Shown: one piece after another, positions 7,019-7,019 of the stretch
How the letters are laid out: every line of letters starts with the position of its first letter
Position numbering within the stretch: the first letter of the stretch is position 1
Source of the DNA: Burkholderiales bacterium
GTDB taxonomy: Bacteria; Pseudomonadota; Gammaproteobacteria; Burkholderiales; Burkholderiaceae_D
NCBI GenBank assembly: GCA_016197345.1
Contig: JACPVY010000156.1
Location: forward strand, 1 to 7,019
Length of the DNA stretch: 7,019 nt
Direction: 5' to 3'
The notes under the pieces: model-generated
The model's database searches: none
What the model was told of the DNA's origin: nothing
The model's input: the letters and a program-made list of their open reading frames with translations, nothing else
Made by a program: the position numbers and the translations under genes

Positions 7019-7019
7019 C

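Noticed and set aside
1..7019. CRISPR array, tRNA, rRNA, insertion sequence or prophage part
   Set aside because: No regularly spaced repeats beyond the 11-bp doublets, no RNA gene folds, no transposase or integrase reading frame, and no terminal inverted repeats with target duplication were seen.

Overview
The window looks like the chromosome of a betaproteobacterium, probably Oxalobacteraceae of the Undibacterium/Massilia/Janthinobacterium kind. I infer this from protein style (a PDC-PAS histidine kinase, an S8 protease with PPC and PKD tails, an RND efflux operon), from roughly balanced base composition and from E. coli-like Shine-Dalgarno and sigma-70 signals. No sequence search was possible, so the taxon is a guess.

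Layout, left to right: an AT-rich non-coding stretch with palindromes (1-277); a minus-strand membrane sensor histidine kinase in two frames (2042 to 278); a 514-bp non-coding stretch with hairpins and a good minus-strand terminator (2471-2506); a minus-strand secreted subtilisin-like protease, also in two frames (4541 to 2557); a 537-bp divergent intergenic region with a terminator-like palindrome, two tandem 11-bp repeat pairs and a near-consensus promoter (4979-5007); then a plus-strand operon with an intact RND periplasmic adaptor lipoprotein (5079-6284) and the first 216 codons of an RND inner-membrane pump (6317-6979), which stops abruptly against an AT-rich sequence.

The most striking fact is that three of the four genes are broken, each by what looks like an abrupt junction inside otherwise well-preserved coding sequence. 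The kinase lacks its second PDC domain and most of its second membrane helix, and changes frame at the gap. The protease lacks the segment between its catalytic His and Ser, including the oxyanion-hole Asn, and also changes frame there. The pump lacks about four fifths of its usual length. Flanking domains show little decay, so the lesions are either recent deletions or assembly artefacts. That choice is the main question in this window.

As written, the DNA encodes one complete protein, the efflux adaptor, under a strong-looking promoter with upstream repeats that resemble an OmpR/PhoB-type response-regulator site. The pump it should serve is truncated. I see no convincing new multi-gene system. 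The candidates for new biology are the 11-bp repeat operator, a small set of GTCCC-centred palindromes that may be a REP-like family, and the clustered deletions.
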